The notes: generated by a model from the sequence alone, not told the origin. A stretch of DNA of 64,000 nt from Hymenobacter guriensis (GCF_015773195.1 NZ_JADWYK010000012.1:1-64000), one strand, 5' to 3'. Shown: positions 16,332 through 25,353, counted from the stretch's first letter. A program made the numbers and translations.

Positions 16332-17336
16332 TTACTCCAGAATCTGCAGGATTATTTTGCCAAACTGCAGGCCCTGCTCCATGCGGCGCAAGGCCTTTTC
16401 GCCACTGGCCAGGGGCAGAATTTCGTCGATAGCGGGCACAAGCTGGTGCTGCTCGAACAGAGCGACCATCCGGGCAAAGTCCTGCTCGGTGCCCATGGTA
16501 GAACCCAGAATGGAAAGCTGCTTCCAGAAGATTTTGGCGGGCGGCACCTGTGGAATGGCGCCTTGCGTACCCCCGTAGAACACAATGCGCGCACCCGGCG
16601 CGGCCACGTCAAGTAAATCGTTGAAGCCGGGGCCGGCGGCGCTGTCTACTACCACATCAAAGCCTCCACCAGCCTCTTTGGTAAGCTGGGCGGGCCACTT
16701 TTCGGTGTGGTAGCTGATGCCGCCCCTGGCGCCCAAAGCCACAGCTTTGGCAATCTTTTCCGCCGAGCCCGATGTCACCCACACCTCGGCCCCTACCGCC
16801 ACAGCCATTTGCAAAGCCAGCAAAGCCACACCGCCGCCCACGCCGCTGATGAGTACCCGCTCGCCGGGCTGCAGGGCCGCCCGCGTAAACAATGCCCGGT
16901 AAGCCGTGACGCCCCCCAGCGGCAGCGCGGCGGCCTGGGCAAACGATAGGTGCGTGGGCTTGGCCTGCACGACGCGGGCGGGCACGCACACATACTCGGC
17001 AAACGTACCATCCTGGGGCAGCCCCAGAATGGTAAAGCTTCGCGCCTGAGCCGCCGGGTTGTCGCCCCAGTTCTGGCCGGGGTTGATGAGCACCTCCTGC
17101 CCCAGCAGACCCGGCTCCACGCTCTCCCCTACTGCCGACACCCGACCGGCCCCATCGGAGCCGAGGATAATGGGAAACTTCAGGCCGGCATACTGCCCTT
17201 TCTGAATCCAGACGTCGCGGTGGTTGAGGGCAGCGGCCTGCAGCCGCACCTGCACCTCGCCGGGCGCGGGAGCGGGCTTAGGTACTTCGCGCAGCTGCAG
17301 GGGCTGATCAATACCATCGAGAACAAGGGCAAGCAT
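16332..17336 (-). CDS. Zinc-independent medium-chain alcohol dehydrogenase / quinone oxidoreductase-like protein
   Basis: MDR-superfamily oxidoreductase (334 residues). The N-terminal GroES-like domain includes AALNHRDVWIQKGQYAGLKFPIILGSD; the cofactor-binding domain carries VLISGVGGGVALLALQMA, the glycine motif for NAD(P)H, and SYHTEKW and VVDSAAG beyond it. The classic structural-zinc cysteines of alcohol dehydrogenases are not apparent, which is typical of the quinone oxidoreductase and YogA-like branches. The substrate is unknown. The ATG at 17336 starts the protein at the conserved beta strand; an upstream in-frame start would add a non-conserved hydrophobic stretch. The DCC-family gene lies 70 bases upstream on the same strand. 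Confidence 0.88.
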   Translation of the reverse strand: MLALVLDGIDQPLQLREVPKPAPAPGEVQVRLQAAALNHRDVWIQKGQYAGLKFPIILGSDGAGRVSAVGESVEPGLLGQEVLINPGQNWGDNPAAQARSFTILGLPQDGTFAEYVCVPARVVQAKPTHLSFAQAAALPLGGVTAYRALFTRAALQPGERVLISGVGGGVALLALQMAVAVGAEVWVTSGSAEKIAKAVALGARGGISYHTEKWPAQLTKEAGGGFDVVVDSAAGPGFNDLLDVAAPGARIVFYGGTQGAIPQVPPAKIFWKQLSILGSTMGTEQDFARMVALFEQHQLVPAIDEILPLASGEKALRRMEQGLQFGKIILQILE

Positions 17337-17406
17337 AGGCGGGAGAAAAAGAAAAAACGTGAGAGGCTGGAACAGCGGCTGCAACTTCCGAAAAAATACC
17401 GGGCTG

Positions 17407-17823
17407 CTAGGAACCTAGGAAACGACTTTTCAGGGCGGGTGTGGGCAGCAGACACGCTTCCTGCCTGCCAAACCAACGGTAGCGGTTACGGGCCACCAGC
17501 CGGTAGGCCGCGTCGCGCCAGGCCCTAGGCACCAGCAGTCCTATTGCTAACACCGGCCAGATGCCCCCCAGGCGGCGGGCAATACGCAACACGGCCGTGG
17601 AGTGCTGATAAGCCTGGCCATCGGCTACCAGCACCACTGAGTCGGGGTCGGAAAGGGCCGGCAGGCTGATGCCATGAGCCGCCAGCAGCGCCTGTCCCTC
17701 GGCCGACTGCAGGGCCGCAAAGCGAAAATACCCGGCTGCATCGTGGCGAATAATGAACTGTACGAAGCCGTTGCAGAGGTTGCAGACGCCGTCGAAGAGA
17801 ATAATTGAAGAAGATTTTTGCAT
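17407..17823 (-). CDS. DCC-family thiol-disulfide oxidoreductase (DUF393)
   Basis: A 138-residue thioredoxin-like protein of the DCC1/DUF393 family. The defining motif FDGVCNLCN (residues 10-18) gives a CxxC pair at Cys14 and Cys17; a conserved histidine/arginine (IIRHD) and the late RNRYRWFGR segment also fit. A redox role is inferred from the motif. DCC-family proteins are repeatedly linked to HTTM membrane proteins, and an HTTM protein is encoded 0.7 kb away on the other strand (18549-20051), so the two may work together. It likely shares a transcript with the downstream MDR gene. Confidence 0.9.
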   Translation of the reverse strand: MQKSSSIILFDGVCNLCNGFVQFIIRHDAAGYFRFAALQSAEGQALLAAHGISLPALSDPDSVVLVADGQAYQHSTAVLRIARRLGGIWPVLAIGLLVPRAWRDAAYRLVARNRYRWFGRQEACLLPTPALKSRFLGS

Positions 17824-18111
17824 GCTGAATCAGGGTGGTAGTACCTAACCGCTACCACACCGGAAAGTGTAGTACGCGGCTAACTCGTTAATGGCACTTT
17901 CCCCGGGTTAAATCACCCTAGGGCTTTATTCTGGACGAATTTCCTATTAACTGCAGTTGAGTGCAGAGTGAGCCCGCAGCTATATAAGGGCTCCTGTATA
18001 AAGCTGAACCGTAAGCAAAAGCGTGAATTTTTCAGACAACTTTTCTTTTCGACCAGCAGTATTCTTGCTCTATATTCTCCCTTTCTTACCACTCACCAAC
18101 TCTCCTTTCAC

Positions 18112-18429
18112 ATGAAAAAGTCAATTTTCCTGGCCGCCGTACTGGCCGCTACCAGCCTGGGCTTCAGCTCCTGCTCTTCTACTTCGGATGTGAACAGCAC
18201 GACTGACGGCACGACTAGCGGCACAACCAGTGGTACTTCTACCACCGACGGCACCTCTACTTCGGGCTCTACTACCGATGGCACCTCGACCTCGGGTACT
18301 ACCAGCGGTACTACCAGTGGCTCCACTACGACTGGCAGCACCAGCGGCAGCACCACAACCGGTACGACCAGCGGCACTACGAGTGGTTCTACCACCAGCG
18401 GTACCACAACCGGCACGCCCAACCGCTAG
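18112..18429 (+). CDS. Ser/Thr/Gly-repeat lipoprotein
   Basis: A 105-residue predicted lipoprotein. The signal peptide MKKSIFLAAVLAATSLGFSSC ends in a lipobox-like FSSC. The rest is almost entirely Ser, Thr and Gly in repeated units (TTSG, TDGTSTSG, TTTGSTSG) without aromatic or aliphatic residues, ending TTTGTPNR. I recognise no domain; it is likely an extended, disordered surface or periplasmic tether. The underlying DNA is also repetitive (GGC-AC(T/G)-AC variants), so length may vary between strains. A clear intrinsic terminator follows. Confidence 0.7.
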   Translation: MKKSIFLAAVLAATSLGFSSCSSTSDVNSTTDGTTSGTTSGTSTTDGTSTSGSTTDGTSTSGTTSGTTSGSTTTGSTSGSTTTGTTSGTTSGSTTSGTTTGTPNR

Positions 18430-18457
18430 TCGGCTTACTTAGTAGCTTCTTTACGTG

Positions 18458-18506
18458 AAAGCGGAAAGGCTCTACCCCAAACGGGCGTAGAAGGCCTTTC
18501 CGCTTT
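18458..18506 (+). terminator. Intrinsic terminator behind the Ser/Thr/Gly lipoprotein
   Basis: AAAGCGGAAAGGC (18458-18470) pairs with GCCTTTCCGCTTT (18494-18506); the loop holds a further CTAC/GTAG pair. Confidence 0.75.
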
Positions 18507-18548
18507 CCGCGTGTTGGCTGCCCGGCTCAGCTGATTACCCTACTGCGT

Positions 18549-20051
18549 ATGCTGCCAAAACTACCCGGCCTACAGAATCCGTTTGCCCTGGACCTGCGCG
18601 CCCTGGCCCTCCTGCGCATAGCTACCGGCGCCGTGGTACTGACAGACCTCGCCATCCGCAGCACCGACTTGGAGGCGCACTACACCAACCTGGGCGTGCT
18701 GCCGCTACACGTGTTGTTTCAGTTCTGCTGGAACCCCTACGAGTTTTCGCTGCACACGAGTAGCGGCCTGTGGGCCGTGCAGGCAATGTGGTTTGGGCTG
18801 GCCGCGCTGGCGGCAGTAGCCGTATTGCTGGGCTACAAAACGCGCTGGGCCACGGCTCTTTCCTGGCTTCTGCTGATATCCTTACAGAACCGTAACCCGC
18901 TTATCGTGCAGGGTGGCGACGACCTGCTGCGCATGCTCTTGTTCTGGGGCCTTTTCCTGCCCTGGGGCCGCGTGTATTCCCTGGATAGCCACCGTCAGCC
19001 ACTGCCCTCTTCCTACCGATATATCAGCGCGGCTACGGTGGCGTACGTGGTACAGCTGGCCCTGGTATACTGGTGTACGGCCCTGCTCAAAAACAGCCCC
19101 GAGTGGAACCACGACGGCACGGCCATTTACTATGCCCTCAGCCTCGACCAGATCCTGATGCCGCTGGGCCGCTGGCTGTACCCCCACGCCGAGCTGCTGC
19201 GCGGGCTCACGCTGCTGACGTACTACACCGAGCTGCTACTGCCGTTTCTGCTGTTTTTGCCATTCCGTACCGCGTGGTGGCGCCTGCTGTTTGTGGGGGT
19301 GCTGTACGCGTTTCACTTGGGCATCAGCCTCACCCTGTTCGTAGGGTTATTTTACCTAATCAACATGGCCTCGGTGCTGGGGCTGCTGCCGCCCAGCGTG
19401 CTAAGCCGCCTCGCCCATTGGCTGCGTCCGCGCTGGACCCGACTGGCAGCACGCACGCACGCCTGGCGTAGCGCCTGGGCCCGCTGGCAGCCAATACAAG
19501 TGAGCGTACAAGGGCGAACGGCCCCGACGGGCAGCCGACGCCCTTTGCGCCATTTACGCGACGTGGCCGTAAGCGTCTTGCTGGTGTACATCTGCTGGTG
19601 GAACCTGGATACGCTGCCGCAGTTTCGGTGGAAGATGGCCGAGCCCGTGCGCTGGTTTGGCTACCTGTTTCGCGTAGACCAGCGCTGGGGCATGTTTGCG
19701 CCGGCCGTGTTCAAGGATGACGGCTGGTTTATTATGGAAGGCACTACCGCCACCGGGCAGCGCCTCGACCTGAACCGCAGCGGCCGGCCCGTGAGCTACG
19801 CCAAGCCCGCCTCGGTGGTGGCGCTGTTCAAAAACGACCGGTGGCGCAAGTACACGGAGAACTACCTGTTTGTAACAAACAGCTACATGCGCCCCTACTA
19901 CTGCAACTACCTGCTGCGCATCTGGCACCAAAACCCCGCTCACCCGCCCCTGCGCCAGCTAGAGGTGGTGTACATGAAGGAAATATCGTTGCCTGACTAT
20001 CAGGTGGCCCGCCCCACGCGGGAGGTACTGTGCTCCTGCGCGCCCAAGTAG
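18549..20051 (+). CDS. HTTM-domain membrane protein (vitamin K-dependent carboxylase-like)
   Basis: A 500-residue polytopic membrane protein. Features such as DLRALALLRIATGAVVLTDLAIR at the start, LLGYKTRWAT, LQNRNPLIVQGGDDLLRMLLFWGLFLPWG and the long later hydrophobic stretches are those of the HTTM domain, the membrane part shared with vitamin K-dependent gamma-carboxylase. The C-terminal 150 residues after a basic loop are soluble and carry a final membrane helix (SVLLVYICWWNLDTLPQ). Bacterial HTTM proteins have no settled function; many are linked to DCC-family proteins, and one is encoded at 17407-17823. It is convergent with the Dph6-like gene, seven bases apart. Confidence 0.88.
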   Translation: MLPKLPGLQNPFALDLRALALLRIATGAVVLTDLAIRSTDLEAHYTNLGVLPLHVLFQFCWNPYEFSLHTSSGLWAVQAMWFGLAALAAVAVLLGYKTRWATALSWLLLISLQNRNPLIVQGGDDLLRMLLFWGLFLPWGRVYSLDSHRQPLPSSYRYISAATVAYVVQLALVYWCTALLKNSPEWNHDGTAIYYALSLDQILMPLGRWLYPHAELLRGLTLLTYYTELLLPFLLFLPFRTAWWRLLFVGVLYAFHLGISLTLFVGLFYLINMASVLGLLPPSVLSRLAHWLRPRWTRLAARTHAWRSAWARWQPIQVSVQGRTAPTGSRRPLRHLRDVAVSVLLVYICWWNLDTLPQFRWKMAEPVRWFGYLFRVDQRWGMFAPAVFKDDGWFIMEGTTATGQRLDLNRSGRPVSYAKPASVVALFKNDRWRKYTENYLFVTNSYMRPYYCNYLLRIWHQNPAHPPLRQLEVVYMKEISLPDYQVARPTREVLCSCAPK

Positions 20052-20058
20052 CGCTGCC

Positions 20059-20760
20059 TTACGCGGGCAGCAGATCCTGAAACCAGAAGCCAGCTGTGGC
20101 CGCCGGGCTGCCCGCCGGAGCCGGATACGTGCGCCGTACCTGCTCGCCAAAAGTAAACAGCACCGGCTCCTGAAAGTAGGGCGCCTCGAACACAAAGGAA
20201 TGAAACTCACCATTCTCGCCGCAGGGGTCAACGCCGGGTGGCAGGTCGCGCACGAAATCCTCATCCAGGAGCCGGCCACAGAAGCTTTGGTCGAGTTGCT
20301 GTTCGTTTACGCAGACCACTACGGCCCGAAAGCCCAGCGCCCAGAACTCGCGCAGCAGCTCCAGCGAGTCGCGCTGCCAGAGCGGGAACACGGCCGCCAA
20401 GCCCACTTGTGCCAGCTGCTGCTCCCGGTACAAGCGCAGGTCTTCCAGAAAAATGTCACCGAAGGCGGCATGTGTTATCCCACGGGCCTGGAGCGGCGCC
20501 AACGCAGCGGCCATCTGCTGCTCGTACGCGGCCATATCCGGCATGTCGGGCAGCAGGAGCTGCTTTAGCGGCAAGCCAATATGCCGGGCCTGCGCCTCCA
20601 GCAGCTCCACCCGTACGCCGTGCATGGCTACGCGCTGATAGGGCGCCGACACGCTGGTAAGCAAATCGGTGACGTGGTAGCGGGCGTCGTGGAGCAGGTG
20701 GTAGAGGGCGAGGGCGGCGTCTTTGCCCCCGCTCCAGTTAAGCAAAACAGATGCGGCCAT
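20059..20760 (-). CDS. Dph6-like PP-loop ATP pyrophosphatase (diphthine-ammonia ligase family)
   Basis: A 233-residue PP-loop enzyme. The adenylation motif SGGKD (10-14) opens the protein and the family-specific PCGENGEFHSFV motif lies near the C-terminus. The eukaryotic/archaeal relatives amidate diphthine on EF2, a modification bacteria lack, so the bacterial substrate is unknown and the diphthine name should not be taken literally. A TAGCTTTG element ends four bases before the ATG, predicting a nearly leaderless mRNA. Confidence 0.88.
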   Translation of the reverse strand: MAASVLLNWSGGKDAALALYHLLHDARYHVTDLLTSVSAPYQRVAMHGVRVELLEAQARHIGLPLKQLLLPDMPDMAAYEQQMAAALAPLQARGITHAAFGDIFLEDLRLYREQQLAQVGLAAVFPLWQRDSLELLREFWALGFRAVVVCVNEQQLDQSFCGRLLDEDFVRDLPPGVDPCGENGEFHSFVFEAPYFQEPVLFTFGEQVRRTYPAPAGSPAATAGFWFQDLLPA

Positions 20761-20764
20761 AAGG

Positions 20765-20772
20765 CAAAGCTA
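20765..20772 (-). promoter_or_regulatory. -7 element immediately ahead of the Dph6-like gene
   Basis: TAGCTTTG on the minus strand is followed by CCTT and then the ATG, implying a transcription start at or next to the start codon. Confidence 0.5.
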
Positions 20773-20850
20773 CGCGGGAAGTAGCCTTTCGGGGCCGGTT
20801 GCGTATAGCAAGCCACAACCCATTTTCTCCGCATCCAATACTCTACCCCC

Positions 20851-21171
20851 ATGAAACGACTTTCAGCCCTTCTGCTGGCCGTAACTGCCTTGGCCGCCCT
20901 GGCTTCCTGCGACTACAACAACACGCCCGGCAAAGACCCGCAGGCCAGCCAGGACTTCACCGACGCGCCGCCCGCACAGAAGAATGACACCGAGCGCGAC
21001 AGCGTGAACGGGCAGCAGAACACCAATACGCCCATTGGGGAAGGTTCGGCCGCCGACCAGAAAACCTCCACTGACGCAGCTATCCAAGGCTCCCCCAATG
21101 ACCCTAATTCGCCCGTGCAGAACATGCCGCAGGAGTCGGCGCAGCAGCGCGGCTCGGCCCGCGAAGAATAG
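20851..21171 (+). CDS. Small hypothetical lipoprotein
   Basis: A 106-residue predicted lipoprotein: a short signal peptide with lipobox LASC at 17-20, then a hydrophilic, low-complexity tail rich in Asn, Gln, Asp, Pro and Thr (DSVNGQQNTNTPIGEGSAAD). No domain is recognised. The composition resembles the two small disordered proteins at 36231-36813. It is convergent with the DUF885 gene across a perfect hairpin. Confidence 0.65.
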   Translation: MKRLSALLLAVTALAALASCDYNNTPGKDPQASQDFTDAPPAQKNDTERDSVNGQQNTNTPIGEGSAADQKTSTDAAIQGSPNDPNSPVQNMPQESAQQRGSAREE

Positions 21172-21190
21172 TTTTCAGTTGTCCGTTATC

Positions 21191-21240
21191 AGTTGCCCGT
21201 TGTCAGTGTTCAAATATGAGCTACCTGACAACGGGCAACT
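21191..21240. terminator. Bidirectional hairpin between convergent genes
   Basis: AGTTGCCCGTTGTCAG (21191-21206) pairs perfectly with 21225-21240, loop 18 bases, ending two bases before the DUF885 stop. Its TGTCAGTTG-type content resembles the CTGACAACTGAC repeats seen at 13158 and 39420. Confidence 0.7.
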
Positions 21241-21242
21241 CA

Positions 21243-23039
21243 TTACTGGGTCTTGGCCCAGGCGTCCATCTTGCGCTCCAGTACGGCCAGGGGCATCACG
21301 CCGTCCTTCAGCAGCTCGTCGTGGAAGCTGCTCAGGCTGAATTTGCTGCCCAACTGCTTTTCGTAGCGGGTGCGTAGCTCCCGGATTTTGAGCTGGCCGA
21401 TTTTGTAGCTGAGCGCCTGCCCCGGAATGGCCATATACCGCTCAATGGCTGATACATCTTCCTCTTCGCTGAGCGCCAGGTTGTCGAGCATGTACTGGAT
21501 GGCCTGCTCCCGCGTCATGGTGCCTGCGTGCATGCCGGTATCGACCACCAGGCGCACGGCGCGCAGCATTTCGTCGCCCAGGGCGCCCATGCGCTGGTAG
21601 GGGTCGGTGTAGAGGCCCAGTTCCTTGCCCAGGCTTTCCGTGTAAAGGGCCCAGCCTTCGCCCATGGCCCCGTACCAGGCAAAGCGGCGGAACTTGGGCA
21701 GGCTTTCGTTTTCCTGCTGCAGGGACGTCTGGTAGTGGTGGCCGGGAATGGCCTCGTGCAGAAATAACGACTCCATGCCCGAGGTCACGTTGAACTTGGT
21801 GGCATCCACGATGGGCACATAGAAAATACCGGGGCGGGAGCCGTCGGGGCTGCCCTGGTTGTACTCGGCCGAGGCGGAAGCAGCGCGAAAAGCTTCCGTC
21901 TGGCGGATTTCAAACGGCGTTTTGGGTGTGCGGCCGAACATCTTTTTCAGGTTCGGGTCAATCTTGGCCTGAATGACCCGGAAAGCGTCCAGTATCTGCT
22001 GAGGCGTTTTGTAGGGCATCAGCTTTGGGTCGGTTTTCAGCTGCTCGAAAAACGCCTTCAGGTCGCCTTTGAAGCCAACCTGCTGCTTTACCTGCTCCAT
22101 TTCCGCCCGGATGCGCGCCACTTCCTGCAAGCCGATCTGGTGAATTTCGTCGGGCGTTTTCTCCGTAGTAGTCCAGTACTTCACCAGGTAGCGGTACGTT
22201 TCCGGGCCTTCCGGAATAACCCCGATGCCGGTGCTGGCACGGGCCTTCGGCAGGTATTCTTTTTCCAGGAAATCAGCCAGCTTCTGGTAAGTAGGCGAGA
22301 GTTGGGTGAGGATAGCCTCCTGGTACGCCGACGACAACTGCTTGCGCTCGGCTACCGTGAATTCCTTGGGAAAGCGGTTGATGGGGCCGTAAAACAGGCT
22401 TTGGGCGGCATCCTTCACCACCAGGTCGCGCATCTGCGGAATCATTTTCACGACCAGGGCTTTGGGCAGTACCACGCCGGTCTTCATTCCCTGACGGAAG
22501 TTGCTGATGGCCGTATCGGCCCAGGCCGGAAACTGCCGCACGCGTCCTAGCCAGTTTTCGTAGTCCTTCACCGTCTTGAAAGGCTGTACGCCTTCGCCCG
22601 AGCCATACTGGCCCAAGCTGAGCGGCAGCCCCCAGAACTGCTGAAACGGAATCATCCAGGTGTTGAGCTTCAGCCCTTCCAGCCGGCTCTGCATCTCGTA
22701 CTCGAAGATGTCGTAGCTGATCTGGTCGTTGGCTGACAGGCTGGCCCGGTCGAACTTGTGCAGCTGGTCGAGGTAGCTTTGGTAGGTAGCGCGCTGCTTT
22801 TCGCGAAAGGCGCGGGTGCCGTCGTTGGGCAGTTGGTCGTTGTAGCGGTTGTCGCCCTGGGAGGTGGCATCCAGCGGAAAGAGCTTGGCATTTTCCTCCC
22901 AGTAGTTATCAAACAGCTTGTTGAGGTCTTGCACGGCAGGGGTAGCAGCGGCGTCCGTAGTAGTTTCGGCGGATTTTTGTTGGGAACAGCTTCCCAGCAG
23001 CGCCCCGGCCAGGAGGCCCGTTAAGGCAATTTTACGCAT
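21243..23039 (-). CDS. DUF885 family lipoprotein, probable metallohydrolase
   Basis: A 598-residue DUF885 protein. The signal peptide ends in the lipobox LLGSC, so it is a predicted lipoprotein. The motif HEAIPGHHYQ (His428, Glu429, His433, His434) resembles a zinc-binding catalytic site and is followed by GEGWALYTESLGKELGLY, both hallmarks of the family. Members are often annotated as putative peptidases; the substrate is not established. Length is normal. The gene is monocistronic, convergent with the small lipoprotein and divergent from the SDR gene. Confidence 0.92.
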   Translation of the reverse strand: MRKIALTGLLAGALLGSCSQQKSAETTTDAAATPAVQDLNKLFDNYWEENAKLFPLDATSQGDNRYNDQLPNDGTRAFREKQRATYQSYLDQLHKFDRASLSANDQISYDIFEYEMQSRLEGLKLNTWMIPFQQFWGLPLSLGQYGSGEGVQPFKTVKDYENWLGRVRQFPAWADTAISNFRQGMKTGVVLPKALVVKMIPQMRDLVVKDAAQSLFYGPINRFPKEFTVAERKQLSSAYQEAILTQLSPTYQKLADFLEKEYLPKARASTGIGVIPEGPETYRYLVKYWTTTEKTPDEIHQIGLQEVARIRAEMEQVKQQVGFKGDLKAFFEQLKTDPKLMPYKTPQQILDAFRVIQAKIDPNLKKMFGRTPKTPFEIRQTEAFRAASASAEYNQGSPDGSRPGIFYVPIVDATKFNVTSGMESLFLHEAIPGHHYQTSLQQENESLPKFRRFAWYGAMGEGWALYTESLGKELGLYTDPYQRMGALGDEMLRAVRLVVDTGMHAGTMTREQAIQYMLDNLALSEEEDVSAIERYMAIPGQALSYKIGQLKIRELRTRYEKQLGSKFSLSSFHDELLKDGVMPLAVLERKMDAWAKTQ

Positions 23040-23190
23040 ACACGAAGGGAAAGAGGTTGGGAGCCGGAATGTAGCGCGAAAAGCTGAGCTTCCCAGCGCC
23101 GACGCGCCCGGCTTGAATGCGCCTGCCGCGCCAACACTTTCGGCCTGGCCCGGTTATATCACCTCATCATACCGCTTACTCTTCATTCTC

Positions 23191-23907
23191 ATGGAATCTA
23201 TCAAAGGCAAAGTAGCCCTCGTGACGGGCGCCGGCAAAGGCATTGGCCGCGCCGTGGCCATAGCCCTGGCTCAGGAAGGTGCCCACGTGGCCCTGCTGGC
23301 TCGCACCGAAAGTCAGCTGCAGGAAGTAGCCGCCGAAATCCGGGCCCTTGGCGGGAAAACCGCGCTGGCCGCTGCCGACGTAGCCGACCGCGCCGCCGTG
23401 GAGGCCGCCGTGCAGCAGCTCAGCGCCGAGCTGGGACCTATCGATATCCTCATCAACAACGCGGGTATCGGCACCTTTGCCAAGTTTCTGGACATGGAGC
23501 CCACCGAGTGGGAGCACATCATCCAGGTGAATCTGCTGGGCACGTACTATGTAACCCGGGCCGTGCTGCCCGGCATGATTGAGCGCCAGCGCGGCGACAT
23601 TATCAACATTTCCTCCACGGCCGGGCAGCGCGGGGCGGCTACTACCAGCGCCTACAGTGCCTCCAAGTTTGGCGTGCTGGGCCTCACCGAGTCCCTGATG
23701 CAGGAAGTGCGCAAGCACAACATCCGCGTGTCGGCCCTCACGCCCAGCACCATTGCCACGCCGCTGGCGCTGGAAAACAAGCTCACCGATGGCAACCCCG
23801 AAAAAGTAGCGCAACCCGAAGACCTGGCCGAGCTCATCGTGGCCCAACTCAAGCTCAACCGCCGCGTCTTCATCAAGGAAGCCGGCCTCTGGAGCACCAA
23901 TCCGTAG
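23191..23907 (+). CDS. Short-chain dehydrogenase/reductase (3-ketoacyl-ACP reductase-like)
   Basis: Classical SDR of 238 residues. The cofactor motif TGAGKGIG is at residues 11-18, NNAG near 88, and the catalytic Ser in INISSTAGQRG with YSASK supply the active site. The sequence is FabG-like, but SDR substrates cannot be told from motifs. The ATG at 23191 directly precedes the conserved first strand (GKVALVTG). It is divergent from the DUF885 gene and convergent with the CarboxypepD_reg gene. Confidence 0.92.
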   Translation: MESIKGKVALVTGAGKGIGRAVAIALAQEGAHVALLARTESQLQEVAAEIRALGGKTALAAADVADRAAVEAAVQQLSAELGPIDILINNAGIGTFAKFLDMEPTEWEHIIQVNLLGTYYVTRAVLPGMIERQRGDIINISSTAGQRGAATTSAYSASKFGVLGLTESLMQEVRKHNIRVSALTPSTIATPLALENKLTDGNPEKVAQPEDLAELIVAQLKLNRRVFIKEAGLWSTNP

Positions 23908-23997
23908 AAACTGGTGATTTAGCGAATGAGCGACTTAGTGAGTTCAACGTGCTGATGGCGCGACGTCATCCGGCCGGCTCAATACCATTTGCAAGCG

Positions 23998-24036
23998 AAA
24001 AGCCCCCGACGTGTAGGTTCACGTCTGGGGCTTTTT
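23998..24036. terminator. Bidirectional terminator between convergent genes
   Basis: AAAAGCCCCCGACGT (23998-24012) pairs with ACGTCTGGGGCTTTTT (24021-24036), giving T-runs on both strands. Confidence 0.85.
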
Positions 24037-24090
24037 ATGTTTCAGGGCGAAGGGCACCGTATGGGCAATCAGCTCATCAGGCTCACTATT

Positions 24091-25353
24091 TTATCTTCTT
24101 GGCGCAGCTTTAGTGGGGGCTTTCTTGACCATCGTCCCAAAAGCGCCACGCTTTTCGAAGGCGGCAATTACCTCGTCTTCCAGCGGCGTACGCTTCACAA
24201 CGGAGTTGTTTTCCCAGAACTCGGGGTTGTATTTCACGCTGCGGATGGCATCCAGGTCCCGGTCGTCGAGGCTGGCGCGGGTATACGGCAGGTCGGTGGG
24301 CGTGGTGGAGGTGTCGTAGAAGAACGTCAGGGTCTGCACGCTCACCGGCAGCGTTGCCTTGCCGGGCTGGGTCAGGTCGGCAGTCAGGCTGGTTTTCATA
24401 TAAGTCAGCGGCGCCACTGCATCAGGCGAAGCGGCTTCCTGAAAAGCCATATCATACTGCATTTCGGGGTTGCTGAACTTCTGCGTGGGGTTGGTAGACG
24501 TGCCCGTGAAGGAGGGCGTGGAAACCAGGTAGCGCAGTACCTGATAGGTTTCGGCGTCTATCCAAACGGTTCCTTTCGCCCGGTACTTGATTTCGGGACG
24601 CGTCTCGAAGTCAATTTCGGCTACCCCGGCCTTCAGGGAGTCGGCCCCGGCCACAATACCCTTCAGCTCGAGCAGGTAATTCTGAAATGTGTTGGGACTG
24701 AGCAGGGCCAGGGAAACCGTCGAATCGGGGTTGAACAAGCCATACATGCGGGTATACACCGAGAAGTTGCTGAAGTTATTCACCGTAGGCACGCCGGCGT
24801 AGCGCCCCTGGGCAATGGTGGTGCCCTCGATGCGGGAGCTGTTCGACTTCACATTCCAGATAACTTCCTGCAACTCGGTCGGCGCCCCGTTGATGCGGGT
24901 GGTTTGCCGGTAGAAGGCCTTACCGTAGAACTTCTGGCGGTTGTCGCGCAGCAGCCGGCGGTAGGCCCGGTCCACGAGCTGAAAGGGGTAGCTGCCTACT
25001 TTCACTTCGGGCAAGGTGATGGAAGCCGTGCGCAGTTCCAGGGTAAGCGGAGCGGCGGCGCTGGTTACGCGCACGGTGTCTTTCTGGTGGCTGAGCTCCG
25101 ACACCACGAGCGTGCGGGGCAACGACGGGACCGAAAGCGTGAACTCGCCGTTTTCGTTGCTGGCCGTGCCCAGGGAGGTGCCGCTCACGCCGATGCTCAC
25201 GAAGGGCAGTGGCTCGCGGGTATCGGCATCAATTACGGTACCGCGCAGGAGTACCTGAGCATGGGCGGCGGCAGCAAGCAGCAGCAACAGCAGGAGCAGG
25301 CTGCCGCGGCGGGCGACCGGGGTTAGCCGGACAGGAATCAGAGGAAAACGCAA
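24091..25353 (-). CDS. Carboxypeptidase-regulatory-like domain protein, outer-membrane associated
   Basis: After a signal peptide (hydrophobic run LLLLLLLLAAAAHA then Q) comes a CarboxypepD_reg-like beta-sandwich (LLRGTVIDADTREPLPFVSIGVSGT...), then about 300 residues of unassigned beta-rich sequence resembling the surface proteins that carry this domain in Bacteroidota. The start is uncertain: a TTG at 25353 gives a clean signal peptide of about 32 residues (420 residues in total); an ATG at 25419 would add a separate membrane helix ahead of it and a start near 25464 is less likely. Function unknown; in this phylum the domain is common in TonB-linked and envelope proteins. Confidence 0.75.
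   Translation of the reverse strand: MRFPLIPVRLTPVARRGSLLLLLLLLAAAAHAQVLLRGTVIDADTREPLPFVSIGVSGTSLGTASNENGEFTLSVPSLPRTLVVSELSHQKDTVRVTSAAAPLTLELRTASITLPEVKVGSYPFQLVDRAYRRLLRDNRQKFYGKAFYRQTTRINGAPTELQEVIWNVKSNSSRIEGTTIAQGRYAGVPTVNNFSNFSVYTRMYGLFNPDSTVSLALLSPNTFQNYLLELKGIVAGADSLKAGVAEIDFETRPEIKYRAKGTVWIDAETYQVLRYLVSTPSFTGTSTNPTQKFSNPEMQYDMAFQEAASPDAVAPLTYMKTSLTADLTQPGKATLPVSVQTLTFFYDTSTTPTDLPYTRASLDDRDLDAIRSVKYNPEFWENNSVVKRTPLEDEVIAAFEKRGAFGTMVKKAPTKAAPRR

Noticed and set aside
18180..18428. Tandem repeats at first glance like a CRISPR array or satellite
   Set aside because: They are in frame and encode the Ser/Thr/Gly tail of a lipoprotein; no constant repeats with unique spacers.
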